Notes under the pieces: model-generated
Databases searched by the model: none
What the model saw: only the letters and a program-made list of their open reading frames with translations
What the model was told of the DNA's origin: nothing
Shown: positions 22,437 through 33,566 of the stretch, one piece after another
Position numbering within the stretch: position 1 is the stretch's first letter
How the letters are laid out: every line of letters starts with the position of its first letter
DNA from: Ypsolopha sequella
Taxonomy: Eukaryota > Arthropoda > Insecta > Lepidoptera > Ypsolophidae
Assembly: GCA_934047225.1 (NCBI GenBank)
Contig: OW203986.1
Location: 26,353,221 to 26,417,220 of the forward strand
Direction: 5' to 3'
DNA length: 64,000 nucleotides
Translations under genes and position numbers: made by a program

Positions 22437-22757
22437 TATGGGGTCGTTCACAAAATACCCCCAAAATGTTCGACCCCCCCCTTCCCCCACGTAACAGAAC
22501 CGTGACGCTTTGCTGGGACCCCTCCCCCCCCTCCATTCCGTTACGTAACGGGTGCTTTGTATAAGCTTTGCTACGCAGTAGGTAGTTTTACAACGAGAAA
22601 AACGAAAAAATCTCCATTTGGCTAAGCTAAAATCGTTACGTACGTAACGTAACGTTACGTTACGTACGCAAACCTTAACCACCCCCCTCTCCCCATGTAC
22701 CAGGACCGTAACGCCTGACCGTCACCCCCCCCCTCCCTCCAAAAACGACCCCTCTAT
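22437..22757. mobile_element. C-rich inverted-repeat element
   Basis: Ends ATGGGGTCGTTCACAAAAT and AACGACCCCTCTAT are inverted. The interior has long C runs and a striking palindromic CGTTACGTACGTAACGTAAC stretch (22633-22668). GGGGTCGTCCACAAATTACG-type MITEs are widespread in insects; the assignment is by resemblance. Confidence 0.6.
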
Positions 22758-23632
22758 AGTATACGTATTAAAATCTTAGTGGTTTTGGAAGCAGAAGCTG
22801 GTGATGGCAGTCGACTGTAACTCCAAAAATAATTCAGATCTAGTTAGCCTAGGTTCTAACCAAATTCAAAAATTCATGAAATATTTTTCACAAATGAAAT
22901 CTATGAATATGACTTAAAGAGATCGTAAGAAAGTTGTAAAAAGTAAATTTTCCTTTTTAAAACTATTTTCAACCATTATAATATTAATAATTATGTACAA
23001 TTATTAATATGTAAGTTCAATAACAAACAACGAAATTGCCATACAGCGCGTCTAGTATGAGAAAATAACTTTAAAAGAAATTGAGTCTTTGTAATAGAAA
23101 TAACAACTTTTTTACAATTGAATTGCTGAATTCATATCCATACAATTATTCCCAACCCCCACTTCCAAAACTTGACCTCTGGTAATGGGTCCACACTGCC
23201 AAATTACCCCTATAGATGGCGGATCGTCGTCGATCTATTTTTTTACATATCGCCTTAAGCACTTATTTATTCTGTCATAATTTCCGTTACGTTTCACACC
23301 CAATATGGCAGTTTGATTCCATTGCTGAAATATTTCAATTCAAACGACTGACCTATTATTACTCGGAAATATTATCTCATTCGAATATTTTCCAGCTTTT
23401 AGCGTATTGATTAGCAGTGCCTGACTAATGGATATATTGCCCTGGCTGCCTGCGTTGCCTCAACTTTCGTCTAGTCTAGTCTGGGCGCGTCTGGGCGTTG
23501 CCAGACCTAAATTGTAGTTATTATGTACCCGGCACCATTTCGTTTCCCATCTGTCTGTTTGATAAATATTGCTAAGAGGCGTCTTCAGACCTTTTTATAG
23601 TATCGGGAATGTACATTAAAATTGTATTTTGT

Positions 23633-23763
23633 GCAACTGTAACATAATTAGAGACATTGGGACACGAGTGCTTGTTTACGAAACGAACGAAGTAACTTTC
23701 TTCGTTCGTTTCGTAATAATGTTGCACGAGTGCCCCAATGTCTAATTATATTCAGTTGCACAT
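23633..23763. repeat. Snapback element
   Basis: TGTGCAACTGTAACATAATT at the left pairs with AATTATATTCAGTTGCACA at the right. Pairing continues through GACATTGGGACACGAGTGC to a tight loop at GAACGAAG-TAACTTT-CTTCGTTC. Confidence 0.7.
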
Positions 23764-23894
23764 AATACTTTATCTACGACCATCAAAAATATCGTCTTTA
23801 TTTATTATATTTTCAACTAACAATTTCACGAAAAACGAGAAGACATTCGTTCATGAACCTCGGGTGCGTCGTACCGGTAAAGCTGCCTTGAAGG

Positions 23895-24036
23895 CCAATC
23901 AGTATAAAGGGGGTGTGGCTTAAGAAATAAGTTCGGGAATTATTTCTGGTCACTGTTGTTGATTGGGTCTCTAGCGGTTATATAACAAATTAGGCGCGGA
24001 ATCGCGGTGTTATAATTTAACATCATTACATCAGGT
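23895..24036 (+). promoter_or_regulatory. Possible core promoter and first-exon donor
   Basis: CCAAT at 23895-23899 is followed by TATAAAG at 23903-23909, and about 125 bases later by CAG-GTAAAC (GT at 24035). The combination could be a short non-coding first exon. No transcript evidence exists and no downstream exon was found, so it is a weak call. Confidence 0.2.
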
Positions 24037-24104
24037 AAACAATCTAGGTACCTACTTATAAAACTGCTTTCGATGTTGCAATTGCCATGATGCAGATAAA
24101 ATAA

Positions 24105-24496
24105 TTTTCAATGCATGTGCTCGTAAAGGCTCACATTTTATGCATCAAAACCGAACAGAAAGTCGATTATTTTGCCCTAGGGCTTTATTATTATTATTTT
24201 TTTTAATTTGTTTACAATGGTTGGCTAACCTGCAGCCTTTCCTGTGTACCATAGACGTTATACTTTTTTTCCACTGTTTAACGGCTCTGGATACAGTCCT
24301 TTTGAGCCAATTATAATTTAAAGTTCACAAGATTATATTAGTTTCCATTTCCTCACACTATGCATTGAAAAATGTAGTATGATACACGGGCGTAAAAGCA
24401 ATAAATTACTCGGTTACGTTTAAAATACTCGCTACGCTCGTGTTTTAAATCGTCCTCGTAATTTATTCCTTTGCGCCCTTGTAGCATAAACTACTA
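24105..24496 (-). mobile_element. Hairpin-headed repeat family, copy 3
   Basis: Inverse orientation to copies 1, 2 and 4, essentially full length. It begins TTTTCAATGCATGTGCTCGT and ends GCATAAACTACTA with the complete inner hairpin (ACTCGCTACGCTCGTGTTTT). Confidence 0.8.
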
Positions 24497-25739
24497 TTGT
24501 AAGGCGTTCTCAATTTCATGAACACTAAATGGTTTTATTTCCGAATTAAAAAATCTAAATTTTTTATTAAACTGTAAAGTGGATCCGTACCATGATCGTG
24601 CCGGAAATATATTGTAGACTATTGTTCCCGAGAATCAAAAATACAACAGCTTAATAGCGTCAATTGCTGCCCTGTACTCCAACGGCAGGCACCGACCTTT
24701 ACGTCTTTTTTCCTTACCTTATATAACATTTTAACTAAATGGCGTTTATAAAAATATAAGGCTCTTTTAAGGCTTCCACAGATGCTTGACACGACCAAAG
24801 CAAAGTTCTTGGTTCCCAATAATTCATATCTTCTATTATTAAAGTTTTATCAACTTTTTCTTTCATCCCCGTGGAACAATTCCAATTTCATGAATCGTCT
24901 TAAAATTCTTCGAAATCTTCTATTGAGGATGCCAAGCTGAAAACACATAGTTTTCCTCCTATATCTGAAATATCTTATTAACCTATAAATTCCGGCCATG
25001 CATGCTTTATTTCGTCCACACCTACATCAATAGGTCTTCTGACGTCATTTGCTGTCGTCATAGAGTTCAGGTTCATTCACATTGTTATACATGCCCCTAC
25101 GCGTGCTATGCTTGAGACAATAAAATGTATATTTAATTAATAAATTATTTATACTGTCGGTCTTAGAGCGTCATCTGACAAGCATCTTAACTAAATATGT
25201 CATCAAGTTTTTGATCTTTTCAAACCCACTCAAAGCCTTGGGTGTGAACGGATTATAACTTGACTTCATTCTCTGCTGTATTGTCAGTTATGTTACAGGA
25301 TATAATTATATGTAACGTCGAATCAAGCAAGAGTATTTCACGCATTTAGGAAAATGTATTCATCAATTTTGATATTTATTAAACGTATAAATTAGAACCA
25401 AAATTTTATTACTAATTCAAAACTACAATATTTCATTGTTTTTGAAGAAATCCACTGCAAAGCTACAAGGAAGTTGACATTCTTCCTGTTTACAAATGTG
25501 GAAGTTTATTTTGTCAAGTTTTCCTTTTTTCTTGGTTTTTGTGAAGCTGACTTGGCAAAAAATTGCATGTAGCAGTTGTCCATGATCATGCCGTAGCAGT
25601 GGGTGAAAACCAGCTGCCAATGGTGACGATAATGATGAAAGGGTTCGAAATACCTTCGAGAAGACGCATCAGAATGAATTGACACTAATAATGCTAATGA
25701 CATTTAAATAGGAATTTTCAAAATTAATATTCTCATATA
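24497..25739. other. Intergenic, nothing recognised
   Basis: Several short minus frames (24619-24819, 25423-25703) have no recognisable content. Confidence 0.35.
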
Positions 25740-26095
25740 CAGGTTGACTTTTAATGTAACCCGGATAATTTAATAGATTGTAGAATTAATAACACTGGCT
25801 TTTACTGGTTTCATAATAAACATCCAAAATAAATTTAATTAATTTAAAAAGAAGTTAGAGCCACCTATAGAATTCCGTCAAATCCAAGGAAATCATGTTC
25901 ACCTGATGGGAAAAAACAATTAAATCGCGCGAAGTTATTTTTGTTGTTGATCCCACTATTTTGAATTTGTTCTGTATGGGAATGGCTAGGATAAATAACC
26001 ATAAATTATATTTCCAAGGTACATTTTCATATTATTTTTACTTCTAATTTTAATTGTTTTTACATTTAACTATTGTTTGGTTAAAAGTCATCCAG
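25740..26095. mobile_element. TA-flanked inverted-repeat element
   Basis: CAGGTTGACTTTTAATGTAA at the left and the inverse of CTGGATGACTTTTAACCAAA at the right form short terminal inverted repeats, each abutting TA. This suggests a Tc1/mariner-type non-autonomous element of about 356 bases. Only one copy occurs in the window. Confidence 0.5.
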
Positions 26096-26383
26096 TATAT
26101 TGGTTTTAATTTCAATTATTAATGTATTTACATAAAGTATGCTACAAAAAAAAGAGTTATTTCTTCTAATCTCTTATTGACTTCTGGGATATTCTTGTTT
26201 TGGCTACGGAGAGACATTAGGAACTCAAGCACAGGCGAGGGCATTATTATTATTACATTATCTGTGTTATTGCTGTGCTACAGCAGACCTCCTGGTATCA
26301 AAACATTCACCATGTATATTTATTTTGACGTCTGTTCTATTGTCAGATGCCACCTGAATAGTGCGCCCCTGTACAATTCAGGT

Positions 26384-26524
26384 CCTCTAAAAAGGCCGTT
26401 TTGCATGAATCACATTATGATTCTGTTCTAATGCCGTCTCTTTTGCACGCGTGAAAAAACTCTGACTCTATCCTACTTTCAAATAATTTTATGATTCATC
26501 CAAGTCGGCCTTTTTAGATCCCCT
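26384..26524. repeat. Snapback element
   Basis: GGTCCTCTAAAAAGGCCGTT and its inverse GTCGGCCTTTTTAGATCCCC lie about 140 bases apart, with TGCATGAATCA/TGATTCATCC pairing inside. Confidence 0.55.
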
Positions 26525-27010
26525 GTTCAATGTTATGAGGATGATCCCCCGCAAAACCAACTTCCTTGTTTGAAGAATCTACGGAAAAAAATAGTACTTC
26601 TCCCAAGAATATAATGCACACTTTTTTTTGGGTCTTGGCCAAAAGCAGTCTAATCCAAACAGAATCATCAGAAGTCATTCCAAAATTGAGAAATAAAAAA
26701 CCAAAGATGGCTCTTGAAAAAGTTTTCATGTCGAGGTTTCATGTCATGTCAAGATTATTTTGAGCAAACACCTGCACATATTATTTATGGATAAAAACCT
26801 GTATAAACTTTATTAAACTCTAAAACGAACAGATAGTTCAGATTATTTTATTAATAAAATTGGTGACAAAGGTCGTCATTTTGACTTACTTCCAGAATCC
26901 GTCCTTCTCGCACTGCGGGTCTTTCCGCATGGAGTAACAGTGATTGGTGCAAGTTCGTCTATCTTTCTATATCAGTCTCGTTGAAGCTAATTTCACTCGA
27001 ACGCATTTAA

Positions 27011-27626
27011 CCCTTAACTACCTGACGTCGGTCTCAGAGACTCCAGCGGCTTTTGTTTTCCAATTTCTTCAGCTAACGTAAGCCATAGGAATCTGTGCGT
27101 CCATGTACTTTTTCTACTATGCCTTGCAATAATTTGCAAGCACTTGTCAGGTATATACTTGCGCGAATCCGCTGTAGATGATTAAAAAAAGGTTGCAAGT
27201 CGGCATTTTCTCTACTATGTTTTTACCTCACATTGAACTTACAATTCAGAAGTGATTTTTGTTTTGTGTTTATTGTTACTCAGTTATTTAAGTAACATTG
27301 TATTTTATTGTTTTTAATTAAACGATATGGATCTTGAAATACGTACATGTATAAAAATAATATTTGTTTTAACTAGTTCCTAAGATGTTTGACTTCTTAT
27401 AAGCGGTCTCCAGGCCTCGTAGCACAGTGTTTAATCGCGCGCGACGCCATTTAGTTGAATCACAAGTGCAAGGAAAGTGGCACGATGTTTTTTGCGATTA
27501 AACAGTATGCCACGCTCCTCGCACCTGTGATTCAACCAAGCTGCGTCGCGCGCGATTAAACACTATGGGCCTGGACCGACACGTCAGGTAGTTGTGTAAC
27601 TGAAAAACACGCCAGGTAGTTAAGGG
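27011..27626. mobile_element. piggyBac-like non-autonomous element
   Basis: TTAA at 27007-27010 and 27627-27630 bracket ends CCCTTAACTACCTGACG and GCCAGGTAGTTAAGGG. TTAA duplication plus a CCC terminus is the piggyBac superfamily hallmark. The interior carries a second strong inverted repeat (27408-27576): GTGTTTAATCGCGCGCGACG against CGTCGCGCGCGATTAAACAC. A sub-terminal ACGTCAGGTAGTTGTG repeats the terminal motif near 27580. No transposase frame is present. Confidence 0.72.
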
Positions 27627-27754
27627 TTAAGTTTGACGCGAACTGTACTAATATCTAACGGGATTAAACAAACAGAATTTTCACAAAAACAGTGTTTTAT
27701 AGTTACCACTATACGGCTAAAAGAACATAACATAACATAAATAAAACACTCTTT

Positions 27755-27875
27755 ATTGTTCACCAAAACAAGAATTTATAAAATATTTTTAAAAGAGAGG
27801 GGACAATAGGCGGTCTTATCGCTTAAGCGATTTCTTCCAGACAACCTTTGGGTGGAAGATAATGTAAAATAGAGG
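27755..27875. repeat. LINE-like UTR fragment
   Basis: GGCGGTCTTATCGCTTAAGC, then TCTTCCAGACAACCTTTGGG and GTGGAAGA, matches the block at 6115-6180 with divergence. Confidence 0.5.
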
Positions 27876-28202
27876 AAAAGGCGTACGTGGTGTAAAATGT
27901 ATATACGTATAATATATACGTAATAATAAATAACCGAATTTCTTATGTTACCTTATTGTCTACATGTCAATATACATAGCAATACAAGAAGGTAGATTCA
28001 GCATGAAAGCGCTGCATTTATGGAAACCTCAACGAAGGAGGTTAATGCTCTTTTAAGTTTTACTGAAAACTAAACACGATTGTAAATAATATAGGTTAGT
28101 CATCCATCTTACTTCTTACAGTGCAGTAATTGCTTTTCAAAAAAGCTCGTGCCATTTTTGAATCTTCTAAAGATACTATGGAATCCTTAAAGCTTCTATG
28201 GA

Positions 28203-28620
28203 AAATCCATCATCCATCCATCAGCCCGTATTCGTCCACTGCTGGACATAGGCCTCCCCAATATTACGCCACTCTTGGCGGTCCTCAGTCATCCTCATCC
28301 AGCCGCCACCCGCAACGTCCTTCAGATCGTCAGTCCAGCGGGCACGAGGGCGGCCTACGCTGCGTTTTGCTGTACGTGGTCTCCATTCCAATACCTTACG
28401 GCCCCAACGGTTATCACGTCGGCGACAGATACGGCCAGTCCACTGCCACTTCAACTTACTGATTCGGCAGTCTATGTCGGTCACCTTCGATATCTGACGG
28501 ATATCTTCGTTTCGGATTTTATCCATCAGAGATATCCCAAGCATAGCCCGCTCCATAGCTCGTTGAGCTATTCCATAATTTCCATTCTTAAATCCGCCGA
28601 TGTAAGGTCTATGGAAAAAA
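28203..28620 (-). pseudogene. RTE-type LINE, C-terminal end and tail
   Basis: The minus frame continues upstream of its first ATG (GIAQRAMERAMLG) and contains SKLKWQWTGRICRRRDNRWG, RKVLEWRPRT, SVGRPRARWTDD and EAYVQQWTNTG before TGA. This is the characteristic C-terminus of RTE-clade ORFs (AMERAMLGVSLRDRIRNE... KLKWQWAGHIAR...GRP-RWTDDL...W---GEAYVQQWT). The 3' tail is the expected GATGGATGGATGATGG. It is 5' truncated around 28620; polymerase and endonuclease domains are missing. The plus-strand frames over it are shadows. Confidence 0.85.
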
Positions 28621-28640
28621 TAATAATTATTTATATTATT

Positions 28641-29430
28641 TATATTGGTAGAAGAAAAAACATCAAGCCACCATCCACATCATCAAATCTTGAACAAAAA
28701 GGAGCGTAGTGAGGGAAAGTTGGCGCACGAATTTCGCCCTTCGGTCTACCAAAGAGAGACTATAATTATTTTTGTCAGTTTGCCGATTTCTATGACAAAT
28801 TAATGTAACCAAAGCCTCAATGCCCTAACTGTACTCAAGCTAATAGTAAGCCCAGTATCACCACATAATACCAGAATGCTAATTATAATGCTAACTAACC
28901 AACTTTCCGTTGTTGCAGGTACGAACGAATGACAATCAGTGACGCAGCCTAAAACGTGCTATGCGTGAGTCATTGTGACCTAAAATGACGCATGGAGCAA
29001 TCTCTTCTCGATCGAGTCTCCAAGCGCCATTTTAATTCCCAACCCTTGTTTCTTTTGTTTGTTGTCCGGAGTTAGTGACGTATTTCAAGGGCTGTTTTTA
29101 TTTTACCGCATTGGAAGGGTGTTTTGGTTTCCCGCCAAGAGATTCAAAAGAGCAGCAGAATTTCCTCAGGATTGTGGAGTTTGGTGTCCTACAATACACT
29201 GGCAAGGCTATCGTGTGATTTTAAAGCAATTTTATTTTCATGAGTGTAACTGCTTTTTAATTCTATTTTTTGATAACACTAACTTATTGGAACTGTATCA
29301 TAAATTCATTAAATAGTTTTGTTCTACGTATAGAACTTACATTTGATTCTATATTCGGGCTGAGCTAGTGAATATCGTTAGCCTGGCAAATATATACGTA
29401 ACTATAATGTGTAGTTAAATGTAGATAATA
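28641..29430. other. Intergenic, nothing recognised
   Basis: A TTGTTGCAG-GTACG acceptor-like site near 28919 has no frame attached. The plus-strand frame at 29059-29316 has no recognised domain. Confidence 0.35.
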
Positions 29431-29641
29431 CCGGCCCCTCACTTGGTTTTGCGTATTCGTGTATTTGCCCGATTACAGCCATGTGTATTCTCTATTTGTA
29501 CACCTATTTCGTTTTCGCTATTTGCTGTATTTGGTGTAACGCGAATACCGAATACGCGTTTTCACATGTCGGGTTTTAGTCCCGCTTCAAAGAATCCCGT
29601 TACCCTAACACGAATACACCAATACGCCAAGTGAGGAGACG
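29431..29641. mobile_element. Inverted-repeat element
   Basis: CCCCTCACTTGGTTTTGCGT at the left matches the inverse of ATACGCCAAGTGAGGAG at the right, with CGAATAC words repeated inside in both orientations. About 210 bases; the open frame across it is incidental. Confidence 0.6.
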
Positions 29642-29761
29642 GCATAACGCATTATTGAATGTCGTTCATGTGATTGTCACGCATTAATTAATGTCATCGA
29701 TCTAAATTGACGTGATGACACACATTGATACTATAGAAGTTTTATGCCAGTGCCGTCATGA

Positions 29762-29834
29762 GCCCGGATAGCTCAGTCGGTAGAGCATTGGACTTTTAAT
29801 CCAAGGGTCCAGGGTTCAAGTCCCTGTTCGGGCG
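29762..29834 (+). tRNA. tRNA-Lys-TTT: tRNA-Lys (anticodon UUU)
   Basis: A complete 73-base cloverleaf without intron. The acceptor arm GCCCGGA pairs with TTCGGGC (one G-U), followed by discriminator G. D arm GCTCAGTCGGTAGAGC; anticodon arm TTGGA-CTTTTAA-TCCAA with anticodon TTT after the invariant T; variable loop GGGTC; T arm CAGGG-TTCAAGT-CCCTG. The internal A box (TAGCTCAGTCGG) and B box (GGTTCAAGTCC) fit RNA polymerase III transcription. No CCA is encoded, as expected for eukaryotes. It is the only intact gene I can name with confidence in the window, and it stands alone. Confidence 0.97.
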
Positions 29835-29838
29835 GCTC

Positions 29839-29844
29839 TTTTTT
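29839..29844 (+). terminator. RNA polymerase III terminator
   Basis: Six consecutive T residues begin five bases after the tRNA-Lys end, the usual pol III stop signal. Confidence 0.85.
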
Positions 29845-30716
29845 AGTTTTCTTTTGGACCCTTTTGACATTCTTTTACCTTTGAGATATTTGTAATGTAG
29901 CTTTTTTGCATTTTTTTTTATTTTTTCTGCTTTTTTCAAGAATTTTTATAAAGAAAATGGGTATTACTATGAGTATATTGAATAATAAACAGTTCTCATG
30001 CACGAAGAAATTTTGTCCTTTTCTCTTGATCAGTTACGTATTTTTTGATTCTTGATATTTTGAATTTTTATTTAATTTAGAAATGTAATTTGCACTAACA
30101 GCGCCATCTAGTCCAAGTCATTGAAAATACTTGTATCGGCAGACGACGGCGCGGCGTTGTTCATTGGCATCAGTCAGTAAAGTAGCATATAACCAGTTTC
30201 TGAAATAATTCGCTAGGTGGCATTACTAGTAGAATTTAGTTTTTAGTGTTTCACAGTAAACCTAGATGGCGCTGCACGTATTAAAATGTTCGAGTAGAAT
30301 TTAATCATGATGTGTTCTGTGCCTATAATTTGAAGAATAAAAATACAAGTTGAGGGAAAATAACAAATACTAGTAGGACTACTATTTCTTCTGTGGCTCA
30401 GTATACCTACTAAAACGTTTATAAAAAATATGAACAATTTTCAGTTTTTTGCGACAAACAAAAAATGTTTGCTCCTTATTTGGTCCAGCCAACAAGTCGT
30501 TAAAATTTGGGGGTATTTAATATCTTTCGAAATTTTAAATATATAGGTTATTCTTGGACGCCAAAACTAATTGTTTTTGAATTTTTGTCTGTTTGTCCGT
30601 CTTGTCTTGTATGTTCTGTTTTAACTCGAAAACCACTCAACTAATTTGGATGCGGCTGTCTTTATTATCATCGTCGTAGTGACCCTAGTCAACATGATTG
30701 ATGATATACTATATAA
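29845..30716. other. Intergenic, nothing recognised
   Basis: AT-rich sequence without a supported feature. Confidence 0.4.
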
Positions 30717-31119
30717 CTAGGGTTGCCAACTCTCGAAAGATCCAACCTGGGAGATTTGAACAAATTCTGCCCTTATCTTTTCGATAATGAAAGAAAAAGA
30801 CAGGACGCTTAAAATAAAGTTAGTCCTGTCAAATAAGTTAAGTCGTGTTACGCCGAATCGACACAAATATTTGTTAATGTTTTAATTTATTTTACACATT
30901 GCTTTGTAGAAGCATCTAACATTTTTCGGTTTTTGAGCGCATAATCATAAAAGGTTTACATGAAAAATCAACATATATTTCGATATCAAATTATTTATTT
31001 CGCGCGATTTATCTATTTTATTCTAGAAAATCCGGAGAATTTATTGCACCCCGGTTGCTCCGGAGGTTTAACAATATTCTCGGAGTCTCCCCGGCATTCC
31101 GGTAGGGTTGGGAACCCTA
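30717..31119. mobile_element. Inverted-repeat element
   Basis: CTAGGGTTGCCAACTCTCG at the left and the inverse of GGTAGGGTTGGGAACCCTAG at the right give short imperfect terminal repeats about 400 bases apart. AGGGTTGCCAA-type ends are common in insect non-autonomous elements. No coding content. Confidence 0.5.
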
Positions 31120-31270
31120 GCTAAGTATAAGGTAGGGGTGGCCGAACTACTGTTCAAAAATATTTCATTCGGTCGACTGTAAGAAAACAACTGTTGTGAC
31201 AAGTTAGTAAAGTAAGTATTTATTAATTGAAAGTACAAAATTCGCATTTTTCACTCCTTACATTTTTGAG

Positions 31271-31690
31271 TGGATATTTGACAAATTCAAATTCAAAAAG
31301 TTTATTTTGCAAAGTAGGTATATATAATAAACTTTTTACACGGCAAATTTAATCTTATATAAAAAGATATGTAATAAAATAATAAATGTACATGTATTAG
31401 ATTAAAATATTATACAAGGTGAAATCCAATCAACCGCCCGAACCCATACCGGAGACCCGGCCAGGGACCGGGAACAAGGTTCAATGATCACCAACCGAGC
31501 CCCCAGCACGAATCCAGGCGGCCGAACAAATCCCATCCTATATACTACATACTAATAGGTTACTCCGCCCATTCGATTAGTCTTGCTAAGAAGAACGGGC
31601 AAGAAACTTAGCAAGATCATGTCTTTTTTTTTACATAAAACTTATACTATACACATGACTTATATCTACTTTAACTAAGGGAAAAAAATA
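31271..31690 (+). repeat. Dispersed LINE-like repeat, uninterrupted copy
   Basis: Runs from CAAATTCAAAAAGTTTATTT through an AT-rich part, ACAAGGTGAAATCCAATCAA, a C/G-rich block (CCCGAACCCATACCGGAGAC) and CTCCGCCCATTCGATTAGTC to GCAAGAAACTTAGCAAGATC. It corresponds to 50220-50641 plus 51934-51970 on the opposite strand, where a mariner interrupts it; here the target site GTAGGTATATATA is uninterrupted. Probably the 3' end of a non-LTR element. Confidence 0.7.
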
Positions 31691-31700
31691 AAAACATATA

Positions 31701-31962
31701 CAAGGTGACTTTTTGATCATTGTCCAAATTCATACTGGTGGCTTGGTAAGTGATCAGTATCTTGGGTCAATAACAATTTTGGTGAAATTCGTAAAATGAA
31801 ATTTCGACTCCCCATAGTGATTCACTCGGGACTGGAACTGAATTTCCATGGGAAGCCGAAATTTCATTTTACAAATTTCACAAAAATTGTTATTGATCCA
31901 AGATACTGATCACTTATCAAGCCTCCAGTATGAATTTGGACGATGATCAAAAAGTCACCTTG
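31701..31962. mobile_element. 262-bp near-perfect palindromic element, copy 2
   Basis: CAAGGTGACTTTTTGATCAT and its inverse frame a nearly perfect palindrome centred on CACTCGGGACTGGAACTGAA. TA lies on both sides. It is immediately adjacent to the dispersed repeat ending at 31690. Confidence 0.85.
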
Positions 31963-32515
31963 TATATTTTTGACACTGTAAAATGCTCCACAAGTTTATC
32001 ATATTGGGCGGCGTTAAAACTAACTGCTATGCGCAAACAGGATGTTATTTTGTTTCGTTTTATTGCATATTTTTCGCCTTTGTTATTGAATTGACTTTAA
32101 CTTCGCTTAAGGTCGAGGTCGACCTCTCTGCCACCCCTACTGTAAGGGGTATTGATTAAATAACCGCCAAGCTGAAAACTGTCAATACTCTCAAAGATTG
32201 TACCTGTGCAAATAAAAGATACATTGATTGAAGACACTTCCACGCGAGCGAGCCGCGTGCAAAAGCTAGTAAGCAGGTAAGAATCACAGACCACATAGCC
32301 ATTAGACGTCGTCGTAAGGAGGGGAAACCTTTTTCGCAAACTAGTCAGTGAAATTTCACTGCTATACAAATGTCATTCCATACTATCCCATCTCTATTTC
32401 TTTAGTACCCTTCCCGCATTACCCCGCGCAACACCCCGGCAGGGGCGGAATAATTTCTTGTCACTTGGTTGATAAGATGTCTAATGGCTAAGTCACAGTA
32501 TAGATAAGTTACAGT
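31963..32515. other. Intergenic with a consensus splice donor
   Basis: CAG-GTAAGA (GT at 32277) is a perfect donor consensus on the plus strand, but no exon frame supports it. A 90-codon minus frame (32097-32369) has no known domain. Confidence 0.3.
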
Positions 32516-32526
32516 ATTACATCTGG

Positions 32527-32757
32527 CCCCCCCTCGAAGTAATTCGGGAGAGTAAGATGACAACTCACAGGCAAAAAACCAGGAGGCACACCATGCCTGG
32601 GACTGGTGACGGGCAGCGGCGTCTCTGGTGCGAGGGTTCCAGCACCGCGCTCACCAACCCGCCTGCCCAGCGTGTGTGAGTATGGGCAATTCTTCCAGGA
32701 TGATTCCTGGAAAGGCTTACGTCCAGCAGTGGACGAACTAGGCTGATGGATGGATGG
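32527..32757 (+). mobile_element. SINE-like element with RTE tail, copy 1
   Basis: Flanked by an 11-base direct repeat ATTACATCTGG (32516-32526 and 32758-32768), a target-site duplication of retroposition. It starts CCCCCCTCGAAGTAATTCGG and ends GTCCAGCAGTGGACGAACTA followed by GGCTGATGGATGGATGG, the same tail as RTE LINEs (compare 28203). It contains no tRNA promoter and no reverse transcriptase, so it is probably mobilised by RTE. Frames on either strand are incidental. Confidence 0.75.
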
Positions 32758-32768
32758 ATTACATCTGG

Positions 32769-33371
32769 GGCAGTGTCCTTGTCTACGCTCGGTAGACGCA
32801 CGCATTAGGGCTGCCCGCATAAATGTGCGGGAATCGGGCGCCTTACACTTTCCGCTTCCGTACTTAACTGAGGCGCACCGCTACTATGAAGTGCGAAACG
32901 AGATTTTGAAGCGCGCATATCGGCCGTTTTATATGAAGACATAATACTGTTTCATTTATCTATACTGTGGCTAAGTGGTATTTGGTAAATTATACAGTTA
33001 CTATGACGTCATTCACACCCGCTTTCCCAGTTGACGCAAATTATAGACACGTGCTGCGCTCTACCCAATGAGCGTTCCTGATACACCATTTATTTTTACG
33101 CTCTAATTATCAGCTTGAACAGCGTTTTGTAACGCAGGTAACTGTTGTGTGGGTGGCATCAGGCATGGCATTACATTACCAAACGTTACTATATCTATCT
33201 ATTATTTTATCAACCACGTTACTCGTAACATAATATACCTATTTTCAGCACGCAATGCGTGCACGTGAGGAATAAGTATTCTCTATTGTTCTGGTAGGTT
33301 CTAAAAACTAAATAAATTCTGTGATATTACCTCTTATAGAATTAAATGAGACTTAAGGATAATTCATGATT
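32769..33371. other. Intergenic with CRE, E-box and CCAAT motifs
   Basis: TGACGTCA at 33004-33011, CACGTG at 33049-33054 and CCCAATGAGCG nearby could be a regulatory cluster. No gene start follows. Confidence 0.25.
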
Positions 33372-33566
33372 TATATAAAAACGGCTCATCTCAATACGTG
33401 TTATGATCGGGAAAGCCGACCAGTTTCAGCAGACTCTAGAGAGTGTGAGGCGTAACGTCGTCGCGTAAACGTCTTTACTTGCTCAGATGAAGGCAGTCTG
33501 AATCTGCTGAAACTGGTCGGCTTTCCCGATCATAACACGTATTAAGGTGAGCCGTTTTTATATAAA
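33372..33566. mobile_element. Snapback element with 64-bp arms
   Basis: TATAAAAACGGCTCATCTCA then ATACGTGTTATGATCGGGAA at the left is mirrored at the right (CCCGATCATAACACGTATTA, GGTGAGCCGTTTTTATA). Arms are nearly identical, and a short unique loop contains GTCGTCGCGTAAACGTC. Confidence 0.75.

Noticed and set aside
28130..28709. Plus-strand frames of 110 and 144 codons
   Set aside because: They are antisense shadows of the minus-strand RTE tail, whose protein series is recognisable.
32509..32944. Overlapping frames of 64-103 codons
   Set aside because: They run across the SINE-like element and its flanks in several frames with no conserved protein pattern apart from the RTE tail.
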